Assembly (NCBI GenBank): GCA_031769625.1
Contig: JAUIMM010000088.1
Coordinates: forward strand, 7,393,501-7,457,500
Length of the DNA: 64,000 nucleotides
Source of the DNA: Taudactylus pleione
Lineage: Eukaryota; Chordata; Amphibia; Anura; Myobatrachidae
Reading direction: 5' to 3'
Part shown: one piece after another, positions 34,579 through 44,714 of the stretch
How positions within the stretch are numbered: the first letter of the stretch is position 1
How the letters are laid out: each line of letters starts with the position of its first letter
Made by a program: the position numbers and the translations under genes
The notes under the pieces: generated by a model
What the model saw: the letters and a program-made list of their open reading frames with translations, nothing else
What the model was told of the DNA's origin: nothing
Databases searched by the model: none

Positions 34579-35436
34579 ATCCTAAAGTGCTGTTAGGATC
34601 CACACATGGAGATAATCATCCAAATCCTCCATACCCTTTAAATTGGGGGTGTGGGTACACAGTGATTTGTCTATCAGCTGTTATCGTTCGATAGCAGCTA
34701 TATATTTCCACATACGGTACTGTATAACAAGCTATATAATGTGATTGACTGATGGGTGACCAGTATGCTATAAAAGTGCTACTGCATACATAAATTAATA
34801 AATTGATAGAACATAATTCGCATAGTATATGATAGTATATAAAGTGCAACAGTGAAATAGAAAGTATATGCGTAATTTATTCTAAGAACAGGTAAGAACA
34901 CATAAATACACAAAAGGTAAAATTGATAAAAGAATCACTAATACATAGAGGACAAATAAAAAATACTTATATAAAAAATATGATTAAAAAGATTAGATAG
35001 CGATCAATGGATAAAAAGGAGGGCATCAGCTTATCTGAGTAAAAGAGGAGTCAGAGTTCATGTGGTAAGAGACTGTTTACCAACGCGTTTCGTCCAAAGA
35101 CTTCTTCAAGGGGATATATATCTATCAGTGGTCGAAGTAGGAATTTGAAGTCTGGGTATGGAATATTTAGGGCAAAAAGAAAATTAGTGTACGCCAAAGG
35201 CGCGGCAAAAAATGGGTATCACAAGGGGCATGGCCACTCTAAACGGGCGTGTCAACATGACATGCCACCTGTTTCTTGACACTCTGGGAGCATTCTTCCC
35301 TAAGTACAATCCATGCATCCATGCATCTTGCTGCGTGTCTTATATCTAAAGGCCGTCCCTCTCCCCCCATACACTCACACACTGCTATAGTACAGTACAC
35401 AGAACAGCCGGTCGCCCTCACCTGAGCTGTACTGTC
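34579..35436. other. no gene recognised; contains an ACGCGTTTCG core
   Basis: A/T-rich DNA. At 35080-35125, ACCAACGCGTTTCGTCC with a following hairpin and CTTCTTCAAGGGGATATATAT resembles, in reverse, cores at 11935-11975, 17505-17560 and 25765-25790. Confidence 0.4.
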
Positions 35437-36353
35437 AGGGCCGATGCTAGGGTGTTTGGCACCCTCCAGCAAACTATTAAATTTATGCCCTTCCTTCCAG
35501 TTTTCTACAAAGGGACAGTGCGCGCTGTAGGCGCTTGGTGCACAAAGGGGCGTGGTCTCACAAAAAAAGGGGCATGATCATAATAATATCCCCAATTCAA
35601 ATTAAACCAGACAGTAGCACAATCTTATTCACATTACATTGCACATAGTGCCCCTGATTCACATTACACCACATAGTAGTGTCCCTTATTCCGGTTACGA
35701 CACACAGTAGTGCCCCTTATACACAAAGCCCATAGTAGTGCCCCTTATGCAATGCCCACATTAGTAGTGCCCCTTTTGCAATGCCCAAAGTAGTAGTGGT
35801 GCCCCTTTAGCAATGCCCCCCTTTAGTAATAGTGCCCCTTTTGCAATGCACCCTGTAGTAATAGTGCTCCCTATGCAATGCCCCCTGTAGTAGTACCCCT
35901 TATGCAGTGCCCCCAAGTATTAGTGCCCCTTTCACAGTGCCCCCAGTATATGTGCCTCTTACTCAGTGCCCCCAGTATTAGTGCCTCTTACGCAGTACCC
36001 CCAGTAGTAGTGCCGCTTACTCAGTGCCCCCAGTAGTAGTGCCCCTTACACATAAAGTCACAGACCACACACACACACACAACACAATACCATACTTACT
36101 GTACCTGAAGCCCCGCTCCTGCATCCACCACTGTCTAACTACTCTGTCCTGGGTCCTCGTGCTGGGCAATTTGGGAGAAATGTCATGACCTATCTCCCTT
36201 CACCTACTGTGGGAGCCAGAATGCTGCTGGGCGCCCGTTGGTAACAAAATCTCAGCGGGCACCCAGGAAATGGAGTAGGCAGCGGTGGCGCCTCTCCTGG
36301 CTGCCGCTTCCCTGCAGTGCAGAGCTGGGCTAATTACGTTGCGCCGGCCATGC
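35437..36353. mobile_element. probable hAT-like element with decayed GTGCCCC array
   Basis: CAGGGCCGATGCTAGGGTG at the left and TTGCGCCGGCCATG at the right are weakly inverted. The body at 35650-36060 consists of AGTAGTGCCCCTTA/TGCAATGCCCCC units related to 27785-28350, then the same GTTGGTAACAAAATCTCAGCGGGC segment found at 28525-28550. No TSD could be confirmed. Confidence 0.45.
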
Positions 36354-36839
36354 CCCTAACCCTCCCTCTCCGCAGCCTACACCTAACCCCCCTAGTGCCC
36401 AAACCTAATCTATCACCCCCCCTTCGCAGCCTAAACCTATCCCTCCCCTTAGTGCCTTCCCCTAACTTTCCCCCTAACCCCAGTACTTACCTCCAGTATT
36501 CTGAAAAGTGTTGGGATTCCAGCGATGGCATTCTGACCACCGGAATCCCCACAGTCAGGAATATGACTGCATCAATAATAAATAATAATAAATACTATAT
36601 TTAATATTTTGAATTAAATATACACTGTGTATATTTCATTTAAAATACTAAATATATTATTTATTAAATGAATACACATATACATATTACCTTATTAAAT
36701 AGAAATATTATAAACATTTAAAATAAAACACTTACCTTTTTATCTACAACTATTTGCTTCTTCTGTTTTTTCCACTCCTTTTCAATTTCTCCTCTTCAGC
36801 TGGACGCCATCGGCACTGGAGACTGCCTTTATTCAGATA

Positions 36840-36950
36840 GCCAGGTCAGGTAGGGAGGGGAGGAGAGCCAGGTCAGCTGGGGAGGGGAGGAAAGCCAGGT
36901 CAGGTGGGGAGGGGAAGAGAGCCAGGTCAGGTGGGGAGGAAAGGAGAAAT
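36840..36950. repeat. tandem repeat, about 31 bp x 3.5
   Basis: GCCAGGTCAGGTGGGGAGGGGAGGAGA units at roughly 36840, 36868, 36895 and 36922. Confidence 0.75.
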
Positions 36951-37131
36951 GAGGGGACTCAGGTCACTGGCCCGATTCGCATCTGTTTGAAAAGGGGGCT
37001 GAGCCAAATGACGGGAGGGGCGGGGCTTAACTGAGGGCAGTGGCAGGCAGCTCTTGTACAAGAAAAAAAATTGGTTCATCAGATGGAAGTGCCCGGGGGC
37101 AGTGCTGCTGGTGAAGAGGCTCAGGCTACTA

Positions 37132-37192
37132 CTTGGCTGTCATTCAGTTTGACAGCAGACACTTTGTGCTGTCAAACTGAATGACAGCCAAG
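37132..37192. repeat. perfect hairpin, 26-bp stem
   Basis: Arms 37132-37157 and 37167-37192 are exact inverses (CTTGGCTGTCATTCAGTTTG...), separated by a 9-nt loop. Confidence 0.93.
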
Positions 37193-37209
37193 CAGCAGGC
37201 TGCAGGCAA

Positions 37210-37282
37210 ACTCTGGCTGCACGCTGACGATGTGAAGTACAGTACAGTACTGTACTTCACATCGTCAGCGTGCAGCCAGAGT
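37210..37282. repeat. perfect 73-bp palindrome, 36-bp stem, 1-nt centre
   Basis: The arm beginning ACTCTGGCTGCACGCTGACG is repeated exactly in inverse. It lies 17 bp after the previous hairpin. Confidence 0.95.
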
Positions 37283-37673
37283 CTGGGTACTGAGAGACTG
37301 GCCATGGCTTGCGGCTCTGTGCTGAAGCTGCTGAACACCCGGCAAACGGAGCAGCTTAGGCAGAGCATGTAACACAGCCGCAGCATCGCTCTGCCCCTCG
37401 GTTCCTGCTCGTCTCAGCCCGGCTTCTCAGAGGAGCTTCATGTCGGGTGGCCAATCAGCAGCCTCCCGCTGCCAGCCGCTGATTGGCTGCCTGAGAAGCC
37501 AATGCTAAAGTGACGCCTCTGCCTGCCCTTAAACAAACAATAAAATAAAAAATCAGTGCTTGAAGGAAGTACCGGCATGTCATACCGTTGCATACCAGCA
37601 CACGTTATATATATACACGAGAATGGATATTATTTCTTTATCCTGCTCTAGACACAAATACCCCTATCACACT

Positions 37674-39284
37674 TGTCACTCACCGAGGGTTGTACTAATC
37701 TCTTCTTCTGGGCAGAGAGGTGAATTGCTTATAATTCTCTAACACTGTAAATATCACTTTACACTTCCAACAATATACACACAAATAAGGTAACACTCTT
37801 ACAATAATCACGTTTATTAGACTGGAACTCCGGAACTGGAGCTATAAGTGAAAAGGTAATTATTACCTGACAGATTTAACAATTGACAATACATTTCATA
37901 ATAACGATACTTATTTAATAAATATATTTACATTTTCACATTTACTTTTCCAACTATCTATTAGTAAGAATAACAATGGATATCTTTAACTCAATCTTAT
38001 CATTCAACTCTAAACTTTAGTCCGGACTAAGTTAATTTCCCTTTAAAGTCTACAATTCTTGGCCAAGTTACTGTCGATGGTGCACATTAGGTGTAACAAA
38101 TAGTTTGTTGGAACAAACAGTATTTAGCGATCCTGAGCTCAACTTATGTTACTAAATCCTTCCAAATTACTGGGAATTTACTGTTCTATCCTTCAGTTCC
38201 CGGTATCCGGACTTTTAATAATTACTTCCCTATAAGCTGTCTGGATACAATCAAAACAATTAATTGTTATGTGTACGGACTGCAGTTAGCTGTTATCTGC
38301 GCTGCGCTGTAAACAGTTCTCTGCTGCAAAGAATGGGGTACGCCGTGTCGTCTGTCTTCCAATTTATGAGAAGCTGGCTACCCTCAATACGAATGATATC
38401 CTGACTTCGTTTAATGACTATCTACTCCAGCGTTTTGTGAACTGCAAGACTTCTATCGTGTGAAATAGGCGAAGAATTTAATAAACTGTCTCTGTCACGC
38501 TAGAAGAACTTTAGCTTGTTTTCCCTAAATAGCTATTCTCCAGTCTCTATTCTTTTAGAGCATTTAATATACTAAATGCTGCCCTAGTCGTTGCAAGTGT
38601 ATGAACTAGTTAATGGTGCAGCATGAAAGTAAAGGAAATCTTCCAGTAGTACTCACAGAGTTTCTCTTCACTCTTTTCCTATGGCAGCGATTCAGCAACT
38701 TTAGCAATGACAGCTCCTGCTGTCATTCACAGAAAGACAGGAACCTCCCTCTTTTCCTATGCTTGAATCAAGGCTCCATCTCTCCTTACTGAGACACTCC
38801 CCTCGGTCCGCCCCTGTCACTAGTCCAAAGCTGTAACTTCAAAAATGACTCCGCCTCCGACCCCTTATCATCAATAGGGGCGAGTCACTTAGTTAAGCTC
38901 CGCCTCCGAAATGGCCGACTAGGCTCCGTTAATAGCTATCACCACTCTCCGGGGACTCCGACCGAGAGCTCCGCTTCAGCCCTCCTTCTCCGCCAGCTGC
39001 AGCCGCCAACCGCCCTCTCCAACGGTGAGTCTCAACTGTCCGGTCCTCAGTACCCGGATCTCTCCGCCGGGGCCGCGGGACGCTGTCCAGCCGGGCGCAT
39101 GGTGTTCCAGCACCTTCTCTCATGCACCGGTTCCCGCATCCTCCACCTCACTGACACCAATATATTTTCCCCAATATATCAAAATAAGGCTGCATACATG
39201 CAGCTAGCTTTCATTGCAGTCCCACCCCAATACTGAGTCAATGGTGTACACATTAACAGACATGCTTCTCTGCAGGGTATCACA
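37674..39284 (-). repeat. 3' LTR of outer gypsy element
   Basis: On the minus strand it runs TGTGATACCCTGCAGAG ... GGTGAGTGACA. Nearly identical to 50150-51760. The inner flank is moderately purine-rich on the minus strand (GAGGAAG), the likely polypurine tract. Confidence 0.95.
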
Positions 39285-39448
39285 TACTTCCTCGCTTGAA
39301 TGTTGCTTGTCCTCATGCAACAATAAACATTTAAAGTACATTAAAGGTATTCTGTTAACATATTTTCCATGAAACATATTTACAAGGAATACATGTAATC
39401 ATATCATACAATTTGTATCAGAATGTTACCATCAAAAGTAGGAATTTT

Positions 39449-39823
39449 TTAGCATCTGTATCTGAGAGGCAGAACTCCTTTTGTACTTCGTTCCGACCTT
39501 CTCATCACAGATGTAGGCTCTGAGATAACATGACTCTCTATTTCTGACACATCGTATTCGGAAACATCTGACATGGGAGTAAATTCCTGACTAACAGAAT
39601 TTTGGATATCTCCCACGACCGGCCATAACATATGCATAGGACTAATTAAGGTATCATCAAGGGCTTGTGCTATTTTTAAACCCAACCTCTCTGCCTCATT
39701 GTCTCTCTCAGCGTCATGTAAAGGGGCCAAATGAATGCACTTCTTGAGTTGATTTCGATGGACAACCAGGGAGTAACGTCCATCATTCTTGGAAATTCGG
39801 TAAACAGCAATATCAGGTCTTGG
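39449..39823 (-). pseudogene. C-terminal part of outer integrase, separated by insertion
   Basis: This frame continues the outer integrase beyond the 5.6-kb insertion. It reads about 125 codons from 'PDIAVYRISKNDGRYSLVV' to a stop at 39449, ending in a basic 'RRSERSTKGVLPLRYRC'. The upstream part of the apparent ORF (39824-39928) lies in the inner LTR and does not belong to it. This tail corresponds to the DNA-binding and pol C-terminus and lacks a chromodomain. Confidence 0.8.
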
Positions 39824-40492
39824 TGTCACGGCTTGGCATGCGCTTGGACCCGGAGTGGAGTCGGATGAGGAATGAGGACTTGTTTGCTGGTACTTGAAGG
39901 CAGCCGGCCTTAGGGGAGTATGACTCATGAAGCAGTGGCACGCGACGGGATCAGAACCAGGCTGCGAGACACTGGCGGAACTTAGAGACCCGGGGTAGGC
40001 TGGGTATAGCAGGTAGACGGGATCAGGAGACAGGTAGTAACAGGAGCAAACTGCACCAAGGCTGAGAGGGGAGTCTGCAGAAACACACTGGTACTGACAC
40101 TTTAAATGAGCAAAGGAGCACAGAGAACTAGCTCACAGCATACGCTGTGATAGACATTGCACTGGCAACTAAAGAGCCTCTGGACAGCCCTTTAGTACCC
40201 TCAGGTAGTGCAGGATTGGTTGCTAGCCTCCCCAGCCCAGACTGAACCTGATTGGCCAGAAAAGACATGTGACCCAAATCCAAGATGGCCGCGCCCAGTG
40301 GTCACAGCATGGAAGCTCTGCCAGTCTCAGCCCCTCTCACCTGCCTCCAGATGGAAGCCCTTGGTCTGCGGAGACTCACAGCACCCAGCGCTATTCTCCA
40401 GGAACCTGCACCTCTGCTGGAAACACCATGCCCACAGCGCCCGGAGCGGTAAGCGCCGCGATCTCAGCAGCCTGTCACCCCTGGTCATGACA
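39824..40492 (-). repeat. 3' LTR of inner chromovirus
   Basis: 669 bp. The pol frame stays open through the tract and 166 nt into this LTR before stopping at 40327. Confidence 0.95.
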
Positions 40493-43400
40493 GTACCCCC
40501 TCCTTTAGGAGTGGCCTCTGGACACTTCTTGGGTTTACCAGGATTCTCAGAGTGAAACTTAAGCACTAGGCGAAGAGCGTAGACATCCTCAGCTTTCACC
40601 CAGCAACGTTCTTCGGGACCGTAACCTTTCCAATCCAGTAGATATTGGAGTTGCCCATAACGAAAACGAGAGTCCAGGACCTGTTTGATCTCGAACTCTA
40701 CACCCCGCTCAGTCAAGACTTTGGGGGAGCGTGGCAGAGTCTTGCAAAAGCGATTCAGGATGAGAGGTTTCAGCAGGGAAATATGAAAGGAATTTGGTAT
40801 TTTGAGGTAGGACGGAAGTTTTAATTTATAGGCTACTGGATTGATCACTTGAACGATGGGAAAAGGACCGATGAAACGAGGAGCAAATTTCATAGACGGC
40901 ACTTTAAGGCGAAGATTCCGAGTGGATAGCCATACTATGTCACCTGTTTTTAGGTTGTGCACCGCTCTCCTTTTTTTGTCCGCTGTTAATTTATATCGAA
41001 GAGAGGCTTTTTGTAAGGAGGAATGGACCTGAGTCCAAATCTGAGACAATTTCTGTAGGGTGGAGGTCACTGCTGGTACATCGAAGACTGGCAATTCTTG
41101 AAACTCTGGTACTCTGGGATACAGTCCAAAAACTACAAAGAATGGGGTTTGCCCCGTAGATGAATGATAGGAGCTGTTATGGGCAAATTCGGCCCAGGGT
41201 AAGGTGTCCGCCCAGTTGTCTTGTGATGAAGACATGTGAATTCTTAAGAAAGTCTCAAGGTCTTGATTGACCCTCTCTGTAGACCCGTTAGACTGAGGAT
41301 GGTAAGCTGTTGAAAAATTCAGTTTGATTTGAAAGATAGAACATATAGCTCTCCAAAATCTGGCTACGAACTGTACCCCTCTATCAGAAACAATCTCAGT
41401 TGGAAGTCCATGGAGACGGAAGATGTTGTCAACGAATAACTGAGCCAACTCTGGAGCAGACGGCAACTTCTTGAGGGGAACGAAATGAACCATTTTGGAG
41501 AAACGATCCACTATTACCCAGATGGTGGTAAACCCATTAGAAACAGGTAGATCCGTTACAAAGTCCATGGAAAGGTGTGTCCAAGGATGGGTTGGTACTG
41601 ACAGAGGAAGGAGTGTGCCGTCAGGAACCTGTCTGGATGTTTTATGTTGAGCACACTGTGGACAGGAGGCAATAAAAGCTTCAATTTCCGACTTCATAGC
41701 AGGCCACCAGTATGATCGTTGCAGGAATTCCAAGGTCTTGCGTATGCCCGGGTGTCCGGCAAAATGAGAGGTATGAGCCCACTTCAAAAGCTGCTTGCGT
41801 ATATCTGAGGCCACAAATGTCTTCCCGGGAGGAGGTTGAATGCAAGTGGTAGTGAATACTCTGGAGTCTAGAACTGGAGTTTCCTTATGACTTTCGGAAG
41901 ATGCGTCGGAGGAGAGTGATAGAGAGAGGGCATCTGCTTTTTGATTTAGTGAGCCTGGGCGAAAAGTTAAAGTAAAATTGAAATGAGAAGAAAATATTGA
42001 CCATCGAGCCAGGCGGGAACTCAGGCACTGAATATTTTTTAGGTAAAGGAGATTCCGATGATCTGTATAAACGGTGATGGGATACATTGCGCCCTCAAGA
42101 AGATAACGCCACTCTTCAAAAGCTAGTTTCACAGCCAATAATTCCTGCTCTCCAATGGGATAATTCTTTTCTGCTTGGGAAAATGTCTTTGAGAAGAAGC
42201 CACAGGGATAAAACTTGCTATCCTCAAGTTTCTGGGATAGTACTGCCGCTACCGCTTCAGAAGAGGCGTCTACCTCAAGAAAGAATGGGTAGTTAATGTT
42301 GGGTTGTCTCAGCACGGGGGCGGAGATGAAGGCTTGCTTTAAGAGTTGAAAGGCAGTTTCAGCCTCTGGAGGCCATCGGGATGGATTTGTCCCCTTGCAA
42401 GTTAGGGCGGAAATGGGTGCCATGATAGTGGAAAATCCTTTGATAAACCTTCGATAATATTTTGCGAAGCCCAAAAATCTTTGTACTGCCTTCAAAGAAT
42501 TCGGACGAGACCAATCCAATATTGCCTGAACTTTCTGGGGATCCATTTCAAGGCCGGCACCTGAAACAATGTAACCTAAAAAGGGAACTGAGGGAACTTC
42601 AAATACGCATTTTTCAGCTTTGCAGTACAGGTGGTTCTTTCGTAGGCGAGTTAACACCTCCTTGACTTGGGATCGATGTCTGACAATGTTGGAGGAGAAT
42701 ATCAGAATATCGTCGAGGTATACTACCACAGAGATATATAATAAGTCCCGAAAGATCTCATTCACAAAGTTTTGGAACACAGCAGGAGCGTTACAGAGAC
42801 AAAAAGGCATTACCAGGTATTCAAAATGCCCGTCTCGAGTATTGAATGCTGTTTTCCATTCATCCCCGGCTCGTATCCTAATGAGATTGTAGGCCCCTCT
42901 TAAATCCAGCTTGGTAAAAATAGTAGCACCTTTTACTCGATCGAAAAGTTCAGTAATGAGGGGTATCGGGTAGCGATTTTTGATGGTTATATCGTTTAAG
43001 CCCCTGTAATCGATGCAAGGACACAGGCCTCCATCCTTCTTAGACACAAAAAAGAATCCTGCCCCTGCCGGTGAGGAGGATGGTCGAATGAACCCCTTTT
43101 GCAGGTTCTCCTGGATGTATGCTGACATGGCTTCAGTCTCGGGTAGTGAGAGTGGGTAAGTACGACCTCGCGGAGGAGTTTTGCCAGGAATCAACTCAAT
43201 AGGACAGTCCCACTCCCGATGAGGAGGCAGAATATCGGCTCTGGTCTTACAGAAGACATCGGAGAAGGAGCGATACTGGTAGGGAATTGGAGTAGTGGTT
43301 GCAATGTAACTACCTTTGACGGGTTTGATTTGAGGAAGGCAGGATACTTGACAAGTCTCTCCCCAGGACAAGATCTGCATGATGCCCCAGTCAATATTGG

Positions 43401-43791
43401 GGGAGTGCTTGCGTAACCAGGGGTATCCAAGGATGACCTCATGGGAGGCTTTGGGAATTACTAGGAATCGGATAGTTTCAGTGTGGAGAGCTCCGATACA
43501 AACTGGCACAGGAAGGGTACATTGAGAGACGATTCCGTTGGTAATCTGAGTGCCATCTACAGCAGATAGAGTGATGGTGTGGTCGAGAGAGGAGACAGGA
43601 AGCCGGAGCCTCTGGACAAGTTCAGCGGTGATAAAATTTTCAGCGGCCCCTGAATCGAGGAGAGAAAGAACAGTTTTAGAACCAGTGGAGATCTCAAAAG
43701 TAATGGAGAGGGTAGATTCAATTTTTGACGGAGACGGAGACATCACTCCTAACCTGGTGTCTCCGGCACAGATTAGGATCGGGAGTTTCCC
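40327..43791 (-). CDS. pol: chromovirus Pol: protease, RT, RNase H, integrase, chromodomain
   Basis: Long open frame entered by -1 frameshift at 43791-43785; the ATG at 43845 is out of context and probably not used. Domains in order are: an aspartic protease with 'LSLLDSGAAENFI'; RT with 'LCPCIDYRGLND' and the catalytic 'VVYLDDILIFSS'; RNase H starting 'FFLEVDASSEAVAAVLSQ'; an integrase H2C2 finger ('HTSHFAGHPG', then 'CPQCAQH'); the catalytic core with 'DRFSKMVHFVPL', 'VSDRGVQFVARFW' and 'YHPQSNGSTERVNQ' (D, D, E); a GPY/F module ('RFIGPFPIVQVINPVAYKL'); and a chromodomain ('FEIKQVLDSRF', 'YLLDWKGYGPEERCWV'). The chromodomain targets integration to modified histones in this family. No stop interrupts it, so pol looks functional on paper. 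The last 55 codons fall inside the LTR. Confidence 0.95.
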   Translation of the reverse strand, partial: GKLPILICAGDTRLGVMSPSPSKIESTLSITFEISTGSKTVLSLLDSGAAENFITAELVQRLRLPVSSLDHTITLSAVDGTQITNGIVSQCTLPVPVCIGALHTETIRFLVIPKASHEVILGYPWLRKHSPNIDWGIMQILSWGETCQVSCLPQIKPVKGSYIATTTPIPYQYRSFSDVFCKTRADILPPHREWDCPIELIPGKTPPRGRTYPLSLPETEAMSAYIQENLQKGFIRPSSSPAGAGFFFVSKKDGGLCPCIDYRGLNDITIKNRYPIPLITELFDRVKGATIFTKLDLRGAYNLIRIRAGDEWKTAFNTRDGHFEYLVMPFCLCNAPAVFQNFVNEIFRDLLYISVVVYLDDILIFSSNIVRHRSQVKEVLTRLRKNHLYCKAEKCVFEVPSVPFLGYIVSGAGLEMDPQKVQAILDWSRPNSLKAVQRFLGFAKYYRRFIKGFSTIMAPISALTCKGTNPSRWPPEAETAFQLLKQAFISAPVLRQPNINYPFFLEVDASSEAVAAVLSQKLEDSKFYPCGFFSKTFSQAEKNYPIGEQELLAVKLAFEEWRYLLEGAMYPITVYTDHRNLLYLKNIQCLSSRLARWSIFSSHFNFTLTFRPGSLNQKADALSLSLSSDASSESHKETPVLDSRVFTTTCIQPPPGKTFVASDIRKQLLKWAHTSHFAGHPGIRKTLEFLQRSYWWPAMKSEIEAFIASCPQCAQHKTSRQVPDGTLLPLSVPTHPWTHLSMDFVTDLPVSNGFTTIWVIVDRFSKMVHFVPLKKLPSAPELAQLFVDNIFRLHGLPTEIVSDRGVQFVARFWRAICSIFQIKLNFSTAYHPQSNGSTERVNQDLETFLRIHMSSSQDNWADTLPWAEFAHNSSYHSSTGQTPFFVVFGLYPRVPEFQELPVFDVPAVTSTLQKLSQIWTQVHSSLQKASLRYKLTADKKRRAVHNLKTGDIVWLSTRNLRLKVPSMKFAPRFIGPFPIVQVINPVAYKLKLPSYLKIPNSFHISLLKPLILNRFCKTLPRSPKVLTERGVEFEIKQVLDSRFRYGQLQYLLDWKGYGPEERCWVKAEDVYALRLVLKFHSENPGKPKKCPEATPKGGGTVMTRGDRLLRSRRLPLRALWAWCFQQRCRFLENSAGCCESPQTKGFHLEAGERG
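40494..40508 (-). promoter_or_regulatory. polypurine tract of inner chromovirus
   Basis: The minus strand reads TAAAGGAGGGGGTAC directly before the 3' LTR. This is the expected plus-strand primer site. Confidence 0.85.
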
Positions 43792-44699
43792 GGATGACGT
43801 GGGCAGGCTGCAACCATATGACCGGTCTCCCCGCAGTATATGCATAGATTTTCTCGTCAGCGTCTTTGCCGTTCTTCTACCGTGAGGCGGGCCCGGTTAA
43901 TCTGCATGGGTTCGTCACCCGCAGGTTCAGACGGAGGGAGGGTTGGAGTAGTGGTCGGCCGGAACCTAAAGCGATCTCCCCTAGTTTTTTCACTCTGGCA
44001 TTCTCTGTACCGCAAATCCACTTTATTGCAAAGGGAGATAAGCTCATTGAGGGTAGCCGGCGGATCACGAGTGGCGAGGTCATCTTTTATGCGATCTGTC
44101 AATCCATTCCAAAAGGTGGAAGTCAGGGCTTCTTCATTCCATTTTAGTTCCGAAGCCAGCGTTTGAAATTGAATGATATACTGACTGACTGGTCGGTTCC
44201 CTTGGCGAAGTCGCAGGATTTCCGTCGCCGCGGAGGTTGTTCTGCCGGGCTCGTCGAAAATCCTCCAGAAGGACGTGAGGAATCCAGAGTAGTTGTCTAG
44301 TAACGGGTCGGACCTCTCCCAGAGAGGCGAAACACAGTCCAGGGCAGAACCGGTCAGTAGAGACACTACATATGCCACTTTGGATTTTGGAGATGGAAAG
44401 TTCGCAGGCTGTAGTGTGAAGTGGACGTCACACTGGTTGAGAAACCCTCGGCACAACTTGGGAGTTGGAAGGTGCAAATGAGATGGTGCAGGTGGAACAG
44501 GGACAGCTGGAGCTGCTGGCTGGTTGGTGGCGGCAGGCAAATTAACAGTAACCAGGGAAGCTTGCAGCGTATCCTGACGAAGAGACATTTCCTGCAGGAA
44601 CTGAGCCATTTGGCGCTGAGACGCCTCTAGTCCCTCTAGGCGACTGGCGATACCCTGGAGCAAGTCGGCCCTCAGATCCTGTCCACTGGCCGAATCCAT
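43773..44699 (-). pseudogene. gag: chromovirus gag with one nonsense codon
   Basis: The ATG at 44699 lies only 15 nt after the LTR, usual for Tf1/sushi elements. The product starts MDSASGQDLRADLLQGIASR with a coiled N-terminus. A Pro-rich linker follows, then the gag core ('FLTSFWRIFDEPGRTTSAAT', 'LRLRQGNRPVSQYIIQF', 'NELISLCNKVDLRYRE'), then the motif 'EPMQINRARLTVEERQRR'. A TGA at 43859-43857 ends the frame. The same frame then continues with a CCHC zinc knuckle (C-x2-C-x4-H-x4-C, 43844-43803). This is the family that gave rise to domesticated mammalian PEG10/RTL genes. The upstream ORF extension to 45020 is LTR sequence. Confidence 0.88.
43785..43791 (-). promoter_or_regulatory. -1 ribosomal frameshift heptamer GGGAAAC
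   Basis: In the gag frame the codons read CCG GGA AAC, giving G_GGA_AAC, a canonical X_XXY_YYZ slippery site. Slipping back one base enters the pol frame just ahead of the protease; gag itself ends four codons later at 43775-43773. Confidence 0.75.
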
Positions 44700-44702
44700 C
44701 TG

Positions 44703-44712
44703 GCCAGTGCAA
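44703..44712 (-). promoter_or_regulatory. candidate self-primer binding site of inner chromovirus
   Basis: Two bases after the 5' LTR the minus strand reads TTGCACTGGC. This is exactly complementary to GCCAGTGCAA in the LTR at 45073-45064 (minus strand), the likely start of the transcript. A TACTAAAG box lies 31 nt upstream of that point (45104-45097). Tf1/sushi-group elements prime in this way. No 18-nt tRNA match is possible before the gag ATG. Confidence 0.65.
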
Positions 44713-44714
44713 AC

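Noticed and set aside
37304..37372. Short plus-strand frame starting MACGSVLKLLNTRQ as a host exon
   Set aside because: Only 22 codons after the ATG, no homology I recognise, and directly beside long palindromes.
39449..39928. 159-codon ORF as a separate gene
   Set aside because: Its first 35 codons are inner-LTR sequence and the rest is the displaced integrase tail.
43845..43885. ATG at 43845 as the start of chromovirus pol
   Set aside because: It overlaps the gag zinc knuckle in another frame; the GGGAAAC frameshift explains entry into pol.
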